From: VAXT01 sp964591295
GTDB taxonomy: Bacteria; Actinomycetota; Thermoleophilia; Gaiellales; Gaiellaceae
DNA: 64,000 nucleotides
Assembly (NCBI GenBank): GCA_964591295.1
Contig: CAZQAG010000006.1
Location: 1 to 64,000 of the forward strand
Direction: 5' to 3'
In this document: one piece after another, positions 50,012-57,752 of the stretch
Position numbering within the stretch: position 1 is the first letter of the stretch
How the letters are laid out: each line of letters begins with the position of its first letter
Program-made: the position numbers and the translations under genes
The notes under the pieces: generated by a model
What the model saw: only the letters and a program-made list of their open reading frames with translations
Databases searched by the model: none
What the model was told of the DNA's origin: nothing

Positions 50012-50828
50012 AGGTCAGACTCAGGGACCCACGCGAACGGCGCTGGCCAGGGTTCAAGTAGCCAGCAAGCCCACTCGCCAGCGTACTGGCCTCCGACGAT
50101 GACCCAGGAACGCTCCCACCGTAGCCCTTGTCCATTGCCACCGTCTCCGGCTGGAAGCCGCGAGCGTGGAGAGCATCAATCAGCGGGGCTACGAAGTTGG
50201 ATTCGTGGCGCTTGGCGGTCGCTACTTCCCACGCGAGCGGCAGGCCCGTAGAGGCGCAGACAGCCGCTTGCAGCTTGTACCCGTAGTAGCCGCCGCCCTT
50301 GCGGGTGCTGATCGCGGAGCGATGCCCCCACGAGGCGTCCGGGTCGCTGAACCGCTCTCGCTCTTTGCCACCCTTGGAGACGTACCGCTGGCCATTGGCG
50401 AAGGCGGGCATATCGGAAGCGTCGATAGCTACGTCTCGGCCGATGGTCGGGTACTGCGCTCTAAGGGACGCTGCGAGGGCATCCAGACACGCCGCGAGCG
50501 CGGGGCGGTTCTCCCGGAGCTTCCGCGAGAAGCGGTAACAAGCCCACACGCTCGGCGTCCCTCCGAGGGCTTCCTGCAACCCCGGATGCTCCGCGATGAG
50601 GGCGGCTACCCACGTCCAAGTGGGCAGGGCGAACAGGGTTTTGACGAGGCAAGCGCCGACGAGAGCGCGGGTGCCAAAGCCCTTGTTTCCTCGTGCGTCA
50701 CGAAGGCCGTCAAGCTCCGTGATGAGAGCGGCTATCTCAGGCGAGTCGAGCAATTCCGCAACATCGCCTACAGCCGTACGACGCGCTACCTTGCCAGTTG
50801 CCATGCGAGCTACCTCTCGTGTGGCCAC
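50004..50828 (-). CDS. DDE transposase (IS5/IS1182-like), 3' end broken
   Basis: 274 residues. RNase H-type fold: VAIDASDMPAFANG gives the first Asp, ETVAMDKGYGG the second; the expected third acidic residue is absent because after DKGYGG the sequence changes to low-complexity SVPGSSSEASTL and ends. The frame next to it carries a plausible unrelated C-terminus (WVIVGGQYAGEWACWLLEPW and so on), so the 3' end looks replaced. The protein is therefore likely inactive. ATG 50828 begins MATREVARMATGKVARRT. The hairpin upstream is common in IS leader regions. Confidence 0.7.
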   Translation of the reverse strand: MATREVARMATGKVARRTAVGDVAELLDSPEIAALITELDGLRDARGNKGFGTRALVGACLVKTLFALPTWTWVAALIAEHPGLQEALGGTPSVWACYRFSRKLRENRPALAACLDALAASLRAQYPTIGRDVAIDASDMPAFANGQRYVSKGGKERERFSDPDASWGHRSAISTRKGGGYYGYKLQAAVCASTGLPLAWEVATAKRHESNFVAPLIDALHARGFQPETVAMDKGYGGSVPGSSSEASTLASGLAGYLNPGQRRSRGSLSLTFR

Positions 50829-50857
50829 GGCCCCGGCAGTTTGCGCTGCGCGGGGCC
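50829..50857 (-). promoter_or_regulatory. Hairpin just upstream of the transposase
   Basis: GGCCCCG (50829-50835) pairs with CGGGGCC (50851-50857). It could block readthrough into the transposase start. 50858-51025 shows nothing else clear. Confidence 0.4.
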
Positions 50858-51025
50858 ATTAGTTTGTTGGTCTGTGCAGGGGATTTTACTTCCTGCATCG
50901 GACGGCACTGGCGGGTTTCGGCGGGGTCGGATGCTCCCGATTTGGGTCAGCCGAGGTCTGTGTAACCCGGCTGTTGCGCGTCCGGCCCTACCGAAACTCG
51001 TCGGTTCTCGGTACCCTGCCAATCA

Positions 51026-51098
51026 TCAGGGCGGCGGGGCACGATCCCGCATCTCCCGGTCCAGAACCGGGCGCTCTACACCATTGAGCTACGCCCTG
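51026..51098 (-). tRNA. tRNA-Gln (anticodon CTG)
   Basis: Folds with a perfect 7-bp acceptor (CAGGGCG / CGCCCTG), D stem GCTC/GAGC, anticodon stem CCCGG/CCGGG with loop TTCTGGA, and T stem GCGGG/CCCGC. The T loop is ATCGTGC instead of the usual TTCGANY, including loss of the almost universal A58 and T54. No CCA is encoded. It lies inside the low-GC segment. Confidence 0.85.
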
Positions 51099-51412
51099 CT
51101 GTGCTGTCGAGGCGACCGCTGTGTCGGTCGTCTCGACCTGAAGCTATACACGACAAGCGGGACGTCTCCCTCTCGGGTTCTGAAAGGGAAATCTCGCGTA
51201 TTAGCAGGGAGTTTTCTAACCGGCATACACTCTCCACAGTTGTGGAAAGTTCGCTATTTAGAAAAAAGCGGGCGTGCCGTAGCTGCCGTTGAGTGCTGTG
51301 GAGTGTCGCCAAGGTGAGGCCGCGACCTGTGGATAACCTCGCCTCTCGGCGCTCCGCAAGAGGTGTCGAGTTTCTCTCGCAAATTGCGCTTTTTGAGATA
51401 CGCCGGGAGGCG
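51099..51412. other. Non-coding region with DnaA-box-like motifs
   Basis: 314 bp without a supported gene. It has one perfect DnaA-box sequence (TGTGGATAA, 51328-51336), a TCCACA-GT-TGTGGA dyad (51233-51246) and a short AT-rich run (ATTTAGAAAAAAG). This might be an origin-like or plasmid-derived sequence, or chance. Confidence 0.3.
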
Positions 51413-51661
51413 CTAAGCCATGCGATCTAGCCCCTCCTGCTGCCTGCGCGCCGCCTGCGCGCGCCGTACTCTGAGCACTACGGCGGCAGGGACGACCACG
51501 GCAACGAGGATCGTCGTGATGGTCCACCAAGTGTTCACTGGCCCGGTGATTGGTACCCCTAGCAGGATGGTGAGCAGCCACCACTGCAGCCAGAGAAGGA
51601 CGAACACACTAAATACCGCACCAAACGCAAACATCGCCCACGAAACGATTCGCAAGAGCAT
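51413..51661 (-). CDS. Small two-helix membrane protein
   Basis: 82 residues. Two long hydrophobic segments (IVSWAMFAFGAVFSVFVLLW and the following ILVAVVVPAAVVL) and a basic tail (RVRRAQAARRQQEG). ATG 51661 is preferred; ATG 51721 would add 20 residues that lie against the inverted repeat. No family recognised. Lower GC, inside the element. Confidence 0.45.
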   Translation of the reverse strand: MLLRIVSWAMFAFGAVFSVFVLLWLQWWLLTILLGVPITGPVNTWWTITTILVAVVVPAAVVLRVRRAQAARRQQEGLDRMA

Positions 51662-51740
51662 GAAGCTGCAAAGTCTAAGAGCTATTTCGATTCGGACTGA
51701 ACCCCCGAAAGCCAAACCCACCTTTTTGCGCCAAACCTTC

Positions 51741-52025
51741 CTAGGAGGGTTTGACTAAACGATTGGCGAAACGGCGCTTGCGTCGCCGTCGCCAGAGCCA
51801 TTCGGCAATCACACTGAGAATGACTGCTCCGAGGAAGCCTAAGCCGATTGCGTAGAGGCCGCTGGCACCTGCGCAAAACGCGGATGTCTGGCCGGGGTTG
51901 ACCTCAGACGGGGGGCAAGTGCTTTCGATTGGGGCCTGTAGCCACGTCAGGGAGGCCCAAGCCACCAGCACTGCGAAGACAAGCCTTACGGACTCGATTA
52001 GGAGTCGAGTCCGGAGATCCCACAT
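51741..52025 (-). CDS. Small membrane protein, stop within the CTAG repeat
   Basis: 94 residues, ATG 52025. Hydrophobic segments at about 15-30 and 58-78, two cysteines between, basic tail RRRRKRRFANRLVKPS. The last codons (VKPS and TAG) are supplied by the CTAGGAGGGTTTG repeat, so the gene may have been truncated by insertion of the element. Function unknown. Confidence 0.45.
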   Translation of the reverse strand: MWDLRTRLLIESVRLVFAVLVAWASLTWLQAPIESTCPPSEVNPGQTSAFCAGASGLYAIGLGFLGAVILSVIAEWLWRRRRKRRFANRLVKPS

Positions 52026-52195
52026 GGCTTGAGTAAAGCGGTTCGGCTTCAGTTACGCCGCGAGTGGAACGGCCCGCGCTCGGGCGAGAGCCTGCGACAA
52101 CCGGGGGGTGAGCCGGTGTCAGGTCTTGCGTTGACACATAGAAGTCCCGTGTCCACACAACCCGTCGTCTCGAAGGTGCCATCCGATGCGTTGGC

Positions 52196-52201
52196 TATCT
52201 T
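52196..52201 (+). promoter_or_regulatory. -10-like TATCTT before the DUF222 gene
   Basis: TATCTT is six bases before GTG 52208. The 182-bp gap (52026-52207) has no gene; TTGACA at 52131 is too far upstream to be its -35. Confidence 0.45.
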
Positions 52202-52207
52202 GTCAAC

Positions 52208-53530
52208 GTGGTTGTTGCCGAATCGGAGAACTGCGAGCTCACCGACCTCCCGCTCGAGCAGCTCGAGGACGAGATCGCGACGCTTGCCTCGCACATCTAC
52301 GCTGGCACCTGCCGCTGGCTCGAGCTGGTCGGCGAGCTCGACCGCCGTGGCGGCTTCGCGGGCTGTACGGTCGCCGAGTGGCTCGCCTGGCGCTGTGCGC
52401 TGACGCCGCGCGCGGCGCGCGAGCACGTGCGGGTTGCACGGCGGCTTTCCGAGCTTCCGCTCATCCACGGCGCCTTCGCGCGCGGCGAGCTCTCCTACGC
52501 CAAGGTGCGGGCGCTGACGCGGGTTGCCGACGAGGCGAGCGAGCAAGAGCTGCTCGAGCTTGCCCGTCACCTGACAGCGTCCCAGCTCGAGCGGGCGGTC
52601 CGTGCCTACCGTCGTGTGACACGCGAGGAGGCAAACGCGCTCCAGGACGCGGCCTACGTCGGCTACTCCTGGGACGAGGACGGCTCACTCGTCCTCCGCG
52701 CCCGCCTCGCCCCGGAGGATGGCGCGCTCGTTCTGCGCGCACTCGGTGCGGCCCGCGAGCGGCTTCAGGAGCGCGAGTGGTCGGCCGAGCGCGGTTCCGC
52801 GGAACCGCGAGAGCCTGGGCGCAGGCCGAGCAACGCCGAGGCGCTGACTGCGATGGCTGACCTGGCACTTGCGAGCGAGAGTCAGGGCCGAGCAGGCGGC
52901 GAGCGCCACCAGCTCGTCGTCCACGTCGACGAGGCCGCGCTCAGGGGCGACGACGAGGCCGCCTGCACGCTCGAGGAGGGGCCCGCAATCGCGGCCGAGA
53001 CGGCGCGGCGACTCGCCTGCGACGCCTCGCTCGTCGAGATCAGGGAGCGAGCCGGCGAGCCGCTTTCCGTAGGGCGCAAGACGCGCACGGTCCCGCCGGC
53101 GATGCGGCGGGCCCTGCAAGCCCGCGATCGCGGGTGCCGGTTTCCGGGCTGCGACAACCGGCGATTCGTCGATGCGCACCACATCAGGCACTGGGCCGCT
53201 GGCGGCGAGACGAAGCTCGCCAACCTCGTCCTGCTGTGCGGGCGCCACCACCGCTTCGTGCACGAGGGCGGCTACTCGATCGTCGAGCTCGCCGACGGCA
53301 GCCTCGCCTTTCGGGATCCCTGGGGAGGCCCGATCCCAACCGTCCCGCGACCGCCTCCGGGCGATCCGAGTGGGCTGCTCGAGCGCAACCGCTTGCTCGG
53401 AATCGACGCAGCCACCTGCGCGAGTGGCGACGGCGACCGGATGGACCTCGGGCTCGTTGTCGATGCGCTCCTGGCACAGTTTCGGCGCGAAGGTCGGGCG
53501 CCGCCCGCTACGCGGGTGCCCACGGATTGA
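52208..53530 (+). CDS. DUF222/HNH endonuclease domain protein (13E12-type)
   Basis: 440 residues. N-terminal DUF222 region (about 8-300) rich in Leu/Arg helices (CALTPRAAREHVRVARRLSELP), then an HNH domain: CRFPGCDNRRFVDAHHIRHW, and LCGRHHRFVHEGG with the zinc cysteine and catalytic His. Such proteins are abundant in actinobacteria, often repeated and linked to mobile DNA. GTG 52208 and no ribosome site. Its last 23 nt overlap the convergent VapC gene. Confidence 0.9.
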   Translation: MVVAESENCELTDLPLEQLEDEIATLASHIYAGTCRWLELVGELDRRGGFAGCTVAEWLAWRCALTPRAAREHVRVARRLSELPLIHGAFARGELSYAKVRALTRVADEASEQELLELARHLTASQLERAVRAYRRVTREEANALQDAAYVGYSWDEDGSLVLRARLAPEDGALVLRALGAARERLQEREWSAERGSAEPREPGRRPSNAEALTAMADLALASESQGRAGGERHQLVVHVDEAALRGDDEAACTLEEGPAIAAETARRLACDASLVEIRERAGEPLSVGRKTRTVPPAMRRALQARDRGCRFPGCDNRRFVDAHHIRHWAAGGETKLANLVLLCGRHHRFVHEGGYSIVELADGSLAFRDPWGGPIPTVPRPPPGDPSGLLERNRLLGIDAATCASGDGDRMDLGLVVDALLAQFRREGRAPPATRVPTD

Positions 53531-53921
53531 GAAGCGGAACGCCGGCGCCCTCGAGTTTCGAGGTGTCGCGCGTGACGAAGATGAGGCCGTGGACGAGCGC
53601 GGTCGCGGCCAGCAGGCTGTCGACTACCGGCAGGGGTGCCGGGGCGTTCAGCCGGCCCCACGCATCACCGACCGCGACCGAGACCGGCAGGAGGCGATCC
53701 CGGAAGTCCCGCTGGAGAGAGTCCAGCCACTGTTCGTAGGACCGGGCCTGCTCCGGGTCTCGCACGCGCAGACGCTCGATTCCCTGCCGGATCTCACCGA
53801 CGACGAGGACGCTGAGGAAGAGATCTTCACCGGTGGCTTCTTTGAACCACGACGCGACGCCGGAGTTCGGCGTCGGCCGGCGTAGCTCCGAGATCACGTT
53901 CGTGTCGAGCAGGTAGCTCAC
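53508..53921 (-). CDS. vapC: PIN-domain toxin (VapC-type)
   Basis: 137 residues. Begins MSYLLDTNVISELRR with the first PIN acidic residue (LDTN), then the second acid in VGEIRQG, and VVDSLLAATALVHGLIFVTRD with the third set and the final Asp. These Mg-dependent RNases cut tRNA or rRNA. Partner antitoxin directly upstream overlaps by four bases. Intact. Confidence 0.92.
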   Translation of the reverse strand: MSYLLDTNVISELRRPTPNSGVASWFKEATGEDLFLSVLVVGEIRQGIERLRVRDPEQARSYEQWLDSLQRDFRDRLLPVSVAVGDAWGRLNAPAPLPVVDSLLAATALVHGLIFVTRDTSKLEGAGVPLLNPWAPA

Positions 53922-54160
53922 AGGTCGACGGCGCGGGCCGGCTCATCTGACCGCTCGAGCTCGAGCAGGTCGAAGTCCGGGGCCGCGCTCAAGAAGCGCT
54001 TGAAGTCGTGCTCACCCTCGGAGAGGCGCCGGTAGGCGTCGAGCGCGAGGACGACGACGACCGCCCGGCCGCGTCGGGTCACGAGCTGAGGCCCTTCTGT
54101 CAGGGCGCGCTCGACGACCTCGCTGAACCGTTGCTTTGCGTTCTGGAGCTGCCACACCAC
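53918..54160 (-). CDS. Phd/YefM-type antitoxin
   Basis: 80 residues. N-terminal WQLQNAKQRFSEVVERALTEGPQLVTRRGRAVVVVL is the Phd/YefM DNA-binding fold; the tail (FLSAAPDFDLLELERSDEPA) neutralises the toxin. GTG 54160 follows AGGAGG at an 8-nt spacing. Operator and promoter at 54177-54195. Paired with the PIN toxin. Confidence 0.9.
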   Translation of the reverse strand: MVWQLQNAKQRFSEVVERALTEGPQLVTRRGRAVVVVLALDAYRRLSEGEHDFKRFLSAAPDFDLLELERSDEPARAVDL

Positions 54161-54176
54161 CTAGAGGTCCTCCTGG

Positions 54177-54195
54177 CTAGACTGTCTAGATTATA
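54177..54195 (-). promoter_or_regulatory. Toxin-antitoxin promoter with palindromic operator
   Basis: A minus-strand TATAAT (54190-54195) abuts the palindrome CTAGACTGTCTAG (54177-54189), 17 bp upstream of the antitoxin GTG. Autorepression by the antitoxin-toxin complex is expected. Confidence 0.65.
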
Positions 54196-54257
54196 ATCGA
54201 ACGAACCTGACACGGTTTCGGAACGAAGGCGTCACCAAGGTCCTCCGCCGCCCTCAC

Positions 54258-54263
54258 TAGGGT
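54258..54263 (+). promoter_or_regulatory. -10-like TAGGGT before the helicase gene
   Basis: TAGGGT is six bases before GTG 54270, with no ribosome site. Confidence 0.4.
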
Positions 54264-54269
54264 GGGGCG

Positions 54270-56099
54270 GTGGTCGACGGGCTGAACCCTGAGCAGCGCT
54301 GCGCGGTCGAGGCCGTCCGCGGGCCTGTTTGCATCCTCGCCGGCGCGGGCTCGGGCAAGACGACGACGATCACACACCGCGTCGCGAACCAGGTGGCGAG
54401 CGGAGCGTTCCGGTCGGACGAGATCCTTGCAGTCACCTTCACCGACAAGGCGGCCGGCGAGATGCGCGCGCGGCTCGAGAGGCTGGGCGTGACCGGCGTC
54501 CGCGCCTGCACTTTCCACTCCGCCGCCCTCGGGCAGCTGCGCTTCTTCGCGCCGGAGCCGATCGGCAAGATCCTCGCGTCGAAGGCGTTGCCGCTCCGCT
54601 ACATCGGGAACTCGCTCCCTGCGCCGTACAAGTTTCGGCCGGCGGGCGACCTCGCGACCGAGGTCGAGTGGGCGAAGAATCGCCGCATTACGCCGGCCGA
54701 CTACCTCCGCTCGCTCGGCGACCACGAGCCGCCGATCCCGAAGGACCTGATGGTGAAGGTCTACCGCGACTACGAGCTGCGGAAGGCCGACCAGGGCTAC
54801 GTCGACTTCGAGGACCTGCTCGAGATGGCGGTCCGGCTCTTCGACACCGACGCCGGAGCGCTCGAGCAGGTGCGCGACCGCTACCGCGCGTTCACCGTCG
54901 ACGAGTACCAGGACGTCAACACGCTTCAGCAGACGCTGCTCGACCGCTGGCTCGGCGAGCGCGACGAGTTGTGTGCGGTCGGCGACGATTACCAGTCGAT
55001 CTACGCCTTCACCGGGGCGAGCCCGGAGCACCTGCTCTCGATGCCACAGCGCTTCCCGGGCGCGACCGTCGTCCGGCTCGAGGAGAACTACCGCTCGACG
55101 CCCGAGGTGCTCGAGTTCGCGAACCGGCTCGTGCCGCGGCTCGGCGGAGCCGAGAAGGTTCTGCGAGCCACGCTCCCCGCCGGCGATGCGCCCGTCACCC
55201 GCTCCTTCGGGGAACCAGAGCTCGAAGCGGCGTTCATCGTCGAGCGCATGCTCGCGCTACACGAGGCCGGCACCTCGTACGAGGACACGGCGCTCCTGTT
55301 TCGAACGAACGCGCGCTCGGCCGACTTCGAGGAGGCGCTCACGGATGCGCGGATCCCGTTCCAGGGCGCCGCATTCCTCTCACGTAACGCCGCCAAGCAG
55401 CTGCTGAAGGCGCTCCGCGGTTTCGGCGGGTCAGTCTCGGAGGTGCGCCGGGTCGCGCTGGAGCAGGGGATGCTCGAGGTGATTCCCGACAAGCTCGGCG
55501 AGCGCGAGGTGACGCGCCAGAACGACCTCGCGCGCCTCGTTCGGCTGGCGACCGAGTTCGGCGACGGAACCGTGCCGGAGTTTGTCGCGCACCTGGAAGA
55601 GCGGTTCGGCAGCAACTCGACCAAGGGCGTGCACCTCCTGACCTATCACCGCGCGAAAGGCCTCGAGTTCGACGCCGTCTTCCTGCCGCGGCTCGAGGAG
55701 CGCGAGCTGCCGTCGAAGCTCTCGAAGACTGACGCCGCGATCGCCGAGGAGCGCCGGCTCCTCTACGTCGGCCTGACCCGCGCGAAGCGCCACCTGACCG
55801 TGACGTGGGCCGGCAAGCCCAGCCGCTTCCTCGCCGAGCTGGAGATCCAGGCAGCACCGCCACCCAAGCCCCTCGAGCCCGACGATCCGCTCTACGCCGT
55901 GCTCAAGAAGTGGCGGCTGGAGACGGCGAAAGCCGAGGAACGGCCCGCGTACGTGATCTTCCACAACTCGACGCTGGCCGAGATCGTCCGCCGCGGCCCG
56001 CGTAGCCGCGAGGAGCTCGCCGCGGTGCCGGGAGTCGGCCCGGCGAAGCTCGATCGCTACGGCGACGAGGTGCTGGCGGTGCTCGCCGCCGGGACCTGA
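54270..56099 (+). CDS. UvrD/PcrA-type ATP-dependent DNA helicase with HRDC
   Basis: 609 residues. Superfamily 1 helicase: Walker A AGAGSGKTTTI (24-34), motif Ia EILAVTFTDKAAGEMRAR, Walker B FTVDEYQDVN, GDDYQSIYAFTGA, the LEENYRSTPE motif and LLTYHRAKGLEFDAVFLP. A C-terminal HRDC-like domain follows (ILVIFHNSTLAEI region, PGVGPAKLDRYG). Helicases with this layout unwind 3'-5' in repair and replication restart. GTG 54270. Confidence 0.92.
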   Translation: MVDGLNPEQRCAVEAVRGPVCILAGAGSGKTTTITHRVANQVASGAFRSDEILAVTFTDKAAGEMRARLERLGVTGVRACTFHSAALGQLRFFAPEPIGKILASKALPLRYIGNSLPAPYKFRPAGDLATEVEWAKNRRITPADYLRSLGDHEPPIPKDLMVKVYRDYELRKADQGYVDFEDLLEMAVRLFDTDAGALEQVRDRYRAFTVDEYQDVNTLQQTLLDRWLGERDELCAVGDDYQSIYAFTGASPEHLLSMPQRFPGATVVRLEENYRSTPEVLEFANRLVPRLGGAEKVLRATLPAGDAPVTRSFGEPELEAAFIVERMLALHEAGTSYEDTALLFRTNARSADFEEALTDARIPFQGAAFLSRNAAKQLLKALRGFGGSVSEVRRVALEQGMLEVIPDKLGEREVTRQNDLARLVRLATEFGDGTVPEFVAHLEERFGSNSTKGVHLLTYHRAKGLEFDAVFLPRLEERELPSKLSKTDAAIAEERRLLYVGLTRAKRHLTVTWAGKPSRFLAELEIQAAPPPKPLEPDDPLYAVLKKWRLETAKAEERPAYVIFHNSTLAEIVRRGPRSREELAAVPGVGPAKLDRYGDEVLAVLAAGT

Positions 56100-56127
56100 A
56101 CAGCCCCGGCGGCGAAAACCCGCTACG

Positions 56128-57717
56128 TCAGGAGCCCGGCACGCGGAGCAGCATCATCTGCCCCGCCTCGCGCCTGAGCTCGATGCCGGGATACGGACTG
56201 GGCGCCGTGTCGATCTCCCAGCCGTGCGCCTGCACGTCGAGCAGGAAGGCACCGGGACCGAACGCCGCCGAAGCGTCGATGATGCCGCTCGATTCCCACA
56301 TGCCCGGCGTCAAGTCCGGCCGTTGCGACTGGTTCACCTGCGCGACAGGCTCGAGCGGCCCCGCCGGCAGCGTGTAGCGCCAGACCTTCGCGTAGGCAAA
56401 CCCCTGGTTGTGCCCTCCCGGGTCCTCCTGGATCAGGATGCTGTTCTCGGTCGTCTCGACGTTGTCCGGCTGGTGCATCGCCGCCGGATTGTCATAGCCG
56501 AGTGGATCCTGGTCGATCAGCACGGACAGGCTCTGGACCGTGAGCGGGTCGTCCGGGTCGAGCACGAGCTTGAAGATCCGCCCGTTGGGATAGAGACCGC
56601 GCGTACTCGAAGACCCTCTCCGGAGCCGGCCCGCGCCGTCCGGGATCGCCCGCGGCTCGCCGGTATCGGCGAAGTAGACGACGTTCGGATCCTCCCGGTC
56701 GTAGGCCAGGTCTTCGACGCGGATGAACTGGAGCGCGCGAACGACGTTGTGGCTCCAGTACTCGAGCACCCACTGCGGCCCGTCGGGAATCCCGCCGGGC
56801 GGTGACGGGTAGCCGAAGTCGGCCGCGCGGACGTCCGTCCCGTCGGCCCGCTTCCCGGTTGCGATCGCCCGCGGCACCGGGATGAAGTGTCCGGACGCAC
56901 CGTTGGCCGCCGGGAAGTCGCCGTAGTCGTTCACGTTCGGGTCGTCCGCCACGAAGGCGTAGAGCGTGCCCTGGTCCCTCCAGACCGCCTGCCCACTCGG
57001 GGCGGAGTAGAGGTAGAGCTGCGAGGCCGGAGCGTCGAACGTGTCGTCGCCGGAGAGGACGACCGGATGGCCGTACCCCGGCACGGCGACGCTGTTCTCG
57101 TGGTTGTGCCGGCCCATTCCGTAGATCGAGCGGTAAGCGCCGTTCCTCGTGTCCATCGCCACCACGACTCCCGCCTGCTCGGCGGACGGCTCGTCGAGGG
57201 AGACGGATGGCGGGTGCCAGGCGTACCCCTGTCGCAAGACGATGTCGCGTGCCTCCTCGTTGGTGAACAGCAGCTCGCGCTCGAACCCATGCGCGGGCCC
57301 GACGAGGAAGTTCGAGCAGAAGCGCTGATAGTTCGCGCTGGACGGGATGGCAACGTCGCCGCGCAGCACGCCCGCGCTGTGCTGGTTCAGACGCAGGCGG
57401 CTCACCATCGAGTTGTTGAAGTCGCTTCGCGAAGCCGGGAACGGGACGAGCGACGTCTCGTGGTTGACATAGACGTCCATCGTGCCGCGGCCGTTCAGCG
57501 TGAACGAGATCCCGTCCGGGATCGCCTCGAACATGTAGTTCCTGACCCGGTCCCCCACCGAGATGATCGGCGTGACGCTCGAGCCCGGCGCGAGCGGAGT
57601 CAGCATCGCAGGCGTCGACGTGCGGAACCCCGAGTTGTTGTCGGCGCCCGCCGGCAGCGCGGCGAGCACCCCCACCGCCGCTCCCGCAGCGGCGAGAAGA
57701 GACAGCTTCTTTCTCAT
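56128..57717 (-). CDS. Secreted PhoX-like (DUF839) protein
   Basis: 529 residues. Signal peptide (MRKKLSLLAAAGAAVGVLAA) then a DUF839/PhoX beta-propeller: VYVNHETS, RHNHENSVAVPGYGHPVVL, LYLYSAPSGQAVW, FADTGEPRAIPDGAG, TTENSILIQEDPGGHNQG. PhoX are calcium/iron phosphatases; whether this one has the full metal set cannot be checked. ATG 57717 follows AGGGGAG; GTG 57720 would add one residue. Alone on the minus strand after the helicase, with no terminator seen. Confidence 0.75.
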   Translation of the reverse strand: MRKKLSLLAAAGAAVGVLAALPAGADNNSGFRTSTPAMLTPLAPGSSVTPIISVGDRVRNYMFEAIPDGISFTLNGRGTMDVYVNHETSLVPFPASRSDFNNSMVSRLRLNQHSAGVLRGDVAIPSSANYQRFCSNFLVGPAHGFERELLFTNEEARDIVLRQGYAWHPPSVSLDEPSAEQAGVVVAMDTRNGAYRSIYGMGRHNHENSVAVPGYGHPVVLSGDDTFDAPASQLYLYSAPSGQAVWRDQGTLYAFVADDPNVNDYGDFPAANGASGHFIPVPRAIATGKRADGTDVRAADFGYPSPPGGIPDGPQWVLEYWSHNVVRALQFIRVEDLAYDREDPNVVYFADTGEPRAIPDGAGRLRRGSSSTRGLYPNGRIFKLVLDPDDPLTVQSLSVLIDQDPLGYDNPAAMHQPDNVETTENSILIQEDPGGHNQGFAYAKVWRYTLPAGPLEPVAQVNQSQRPDLTPGMWESSGIIDASAAFGPGAFLLDVQAHGWEIDTAPSPYPGIELRREAGQMMLLRVPGS

Positions 57718-57752
57718 CACTCTCCCCTTTGAGATTGCTTGCGAGCGAGATT

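Larger units (their letters stand above)
49330..51744. mobile_element. Putative IS5-like remnant or composite element with CTAG ends
   Basis: Left end CTAGGAGGGTTTGGCGAAA (49330-49348) matches the reverse complement of 51726-51744 at 17 of 19 positions. CTAG at both ends would be the target duplication favoured by IS5-group elements. It holds an unknown gene, a broken transposase, a tRNA-Gln and a small membrane protein. A further direct copy of the first 13 bases follows at 51741-51753. GC is lower by eye than in the flanks. Confidence 0.5.

Noticed and set aside
49996..50110. Separate gene on the minus strand in the frame next to the transposase end (WVIVGGQYAGEWACWLL...)
   Set aside because: No start codon or independent evidence; kept only as a hint that the transposase 3' end was replaced.
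51099..51412. Chromosomal replication origin
   Set aside because: Only one perfect DnaA box and no dnaA, dnaN or rpmH nearby.
52131..52136. TTGACA as -35 of the DUF222 gene
   Set aside because: No -10 at 16-18 bp; the start-proximal TATCTT is about 60 bp away.
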